NCBI RefSeq assembly: GCF_027923905.1
Contig: NZ_AP026966.1
Span: 1,303,001 to 1,367,000, forward strand
DNA length: 64,000 nt
DNA from: Massilia varians
GTDB lineage: Bacteria; Pseudomonadota; Gammaproteobacteria; Burkholderiales; Burkholderiaceae_D
Direction: 5' to 3'
This document shows positions 63,553-64,000 of the stretch, piece by piece. How positions within the stretch are numbered: position 1 is the first letter of the stretch; each line of letters opens with the position of its first letter. Position numbers and translations under genes: made by a program. The notes under the pieces are model-generated. The model ran no database searches and was not told the DNA's origin. It saw only the letters and a list, made by a program, of their open reading frames with translations.

Positions 63553-64000
63553 ATGACCATCCAGATCGGCGACCGCCTGCCGGAAGGCACCCTGTCGGAA
63601 TTCATCGAAACCGAAACCGCCGGCTGCTCGCTGGGTCCAAACACGTTCCAGGTCGCTGATCTGGCCAAGGGCAAGAAGATCGTGATCTTCGGCCTGCCGG
63701 GCGCCTTTACCCCGACCTGCTCGGCCCAGCACGTGCCTGGCTACGTCAAGCATGCCGATGATTTGCGCGCCAAGGGTGTCGACGAAATCTGGTGCATCTC
63801 GGTCAACGACGCCTTCGTGATGGGCGCCTGGGGCCGCGACCAGAAGGCCACCGGCATCGTGCGCATGATGGCCGACGGTAACGGCGACTACTCGAAGGCC
63901 CTGGGTCTGGACGCCGACTTCTCGAAGCACGGCATGGGCACCCGCTGCAAGCGCTACTCGATGCTGGTCGAAGACGGCGTCGTCAAGGCGCTGAACGTCG
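63553..64000 (+). CDS. Peroxiredoxin, Prx5/AHP family (3' partial)
   Basis: Thiol peroxidase of the Prx5 subfamily; 149 residues are present before the window ends. The peroxidatic cysteine C56 sits in PGAFTPTCSAQHVPGY, the classic motif, and WCISVNDAFVMGAWG and HGMGTRCKRYSMLV are family-typical. It reduces hydroperoxides in the cytoplasm, probably with glutathione/glutaredoxin or thioredoxin. AAGGAG lies 11 bases before the ATG. A peroxiredoxin after ftsZ is common in Burkholderiales, where lpxC often follows; lpxC is not reached here. Confidence 0.95.
   Translation, partial: MTIQIGDRLPEGTLSEFIETETAGCSLGPNTFQVADLAKGKKIVIFGLPGAFTPTCSAQHVPGYVKHADDLRAKGVDEIWCISVNDAFVMGAWGRDQKATGIVRMMADGNGDYSKALGLDADFSKHGMGTRCKRYSMLVEDGVVKALNV

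Overview
The window is a GC-rich chromosomal segment from a betaproteobacterium of the Burkholderiales. Protein style and gene order (ftsYEX-rpoH, a full dcw cluster running mraZ to ftsZ, NhaR, an FtsZ beginning MEFDM) point to Oxalobacteraceae, most likely Massilia/Telluria; the genus is inference. Almost all of it is ordinary, densely packed, vertically inherited coding sequence. I see no prophage, insertion sequence, CRISPR array, tRNA or rRNA.

Layout. 1-2.3 kb: end of a haem A/haem O synthesis and cytochrome oxidase assembly operon (ctaA, ctaB, SCO). 2.3-9 kb: AI-2E-type transporter, a TerC-family membrane protein, HIT hydrolase, a hybrid histidine kinase preceded by a likely 27-residue ORF, a CNNM/CorC protein and NhaR. 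9-12.2 kb: operon DUF475 - TerD - AIM24 - TerD ending in a strong terminator. 12.2-19.8 kb: an XRE regulator with a membrane partner, a doubly frameshifted PAS histidine kinase, a bile-acid-symporter-family protein, a CHASE3-GGDEF enzyme, gamma-glutamyltransferase and a lipoprotein. 19.8-26.1 kb: pstS behind two Pho boxes, a PhoB-like regulator with a degenerate receiver, a hydrolase-TPR gene broken by an amber codon, and a GGDEF-EAL enzyme. 26.1-30 kb: a yybP-ykoY (Mn2+) riboswitch and mntP, a small secreted protein, a TerC-CBS-CorC protein and htpX. 30-33 kb: ExoD-like protein, frameshifted VOC protein, YghU-type GST, GNAT. 33-37.1 kb: ftsY-ftsE-ftsX then rpoH, the latter with a CIRCE operator. 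37.3-45.7 kb: small membrane protein, TPP enzyme, RNase P RNA, glpK, a large EF-hand membrane protein of unknown function, two small membrane proteins and a Lon-type ATPase without a protease domain. 46-63.3 kb: dcw cluster mraZ-rsmH-ftsL-ftsI-murE-murF-mraY-murD-ftsW-murG-murC-ddl-ftsQ-ftsA-ftsZ, with MraZ boxes in front and a separate ftsZ promoter and leader hairpin. The window ends inside a peroxiredoxin gene.

Themes. (1) Division and envelope: ftsYEX and the dcw cluster lie within 27 kb, and most dcw genes overlap by 1-4 bases, implying translational coupling. (2) Metal export: three TerC-superfamily proteins, MntP with its riboswitch and a CNNM protein lie within 26 kb. (3) Two families of intergenic inverted repeats sit at gene 3' ends and in two cases supply the stop codon of the upstream gene. 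(4) Three single-base losses in C/G runs and one amber codon break otherwise normal genes; the pattern suggests sequencing error for the frameshifts, but recent decay cannot be excluded.
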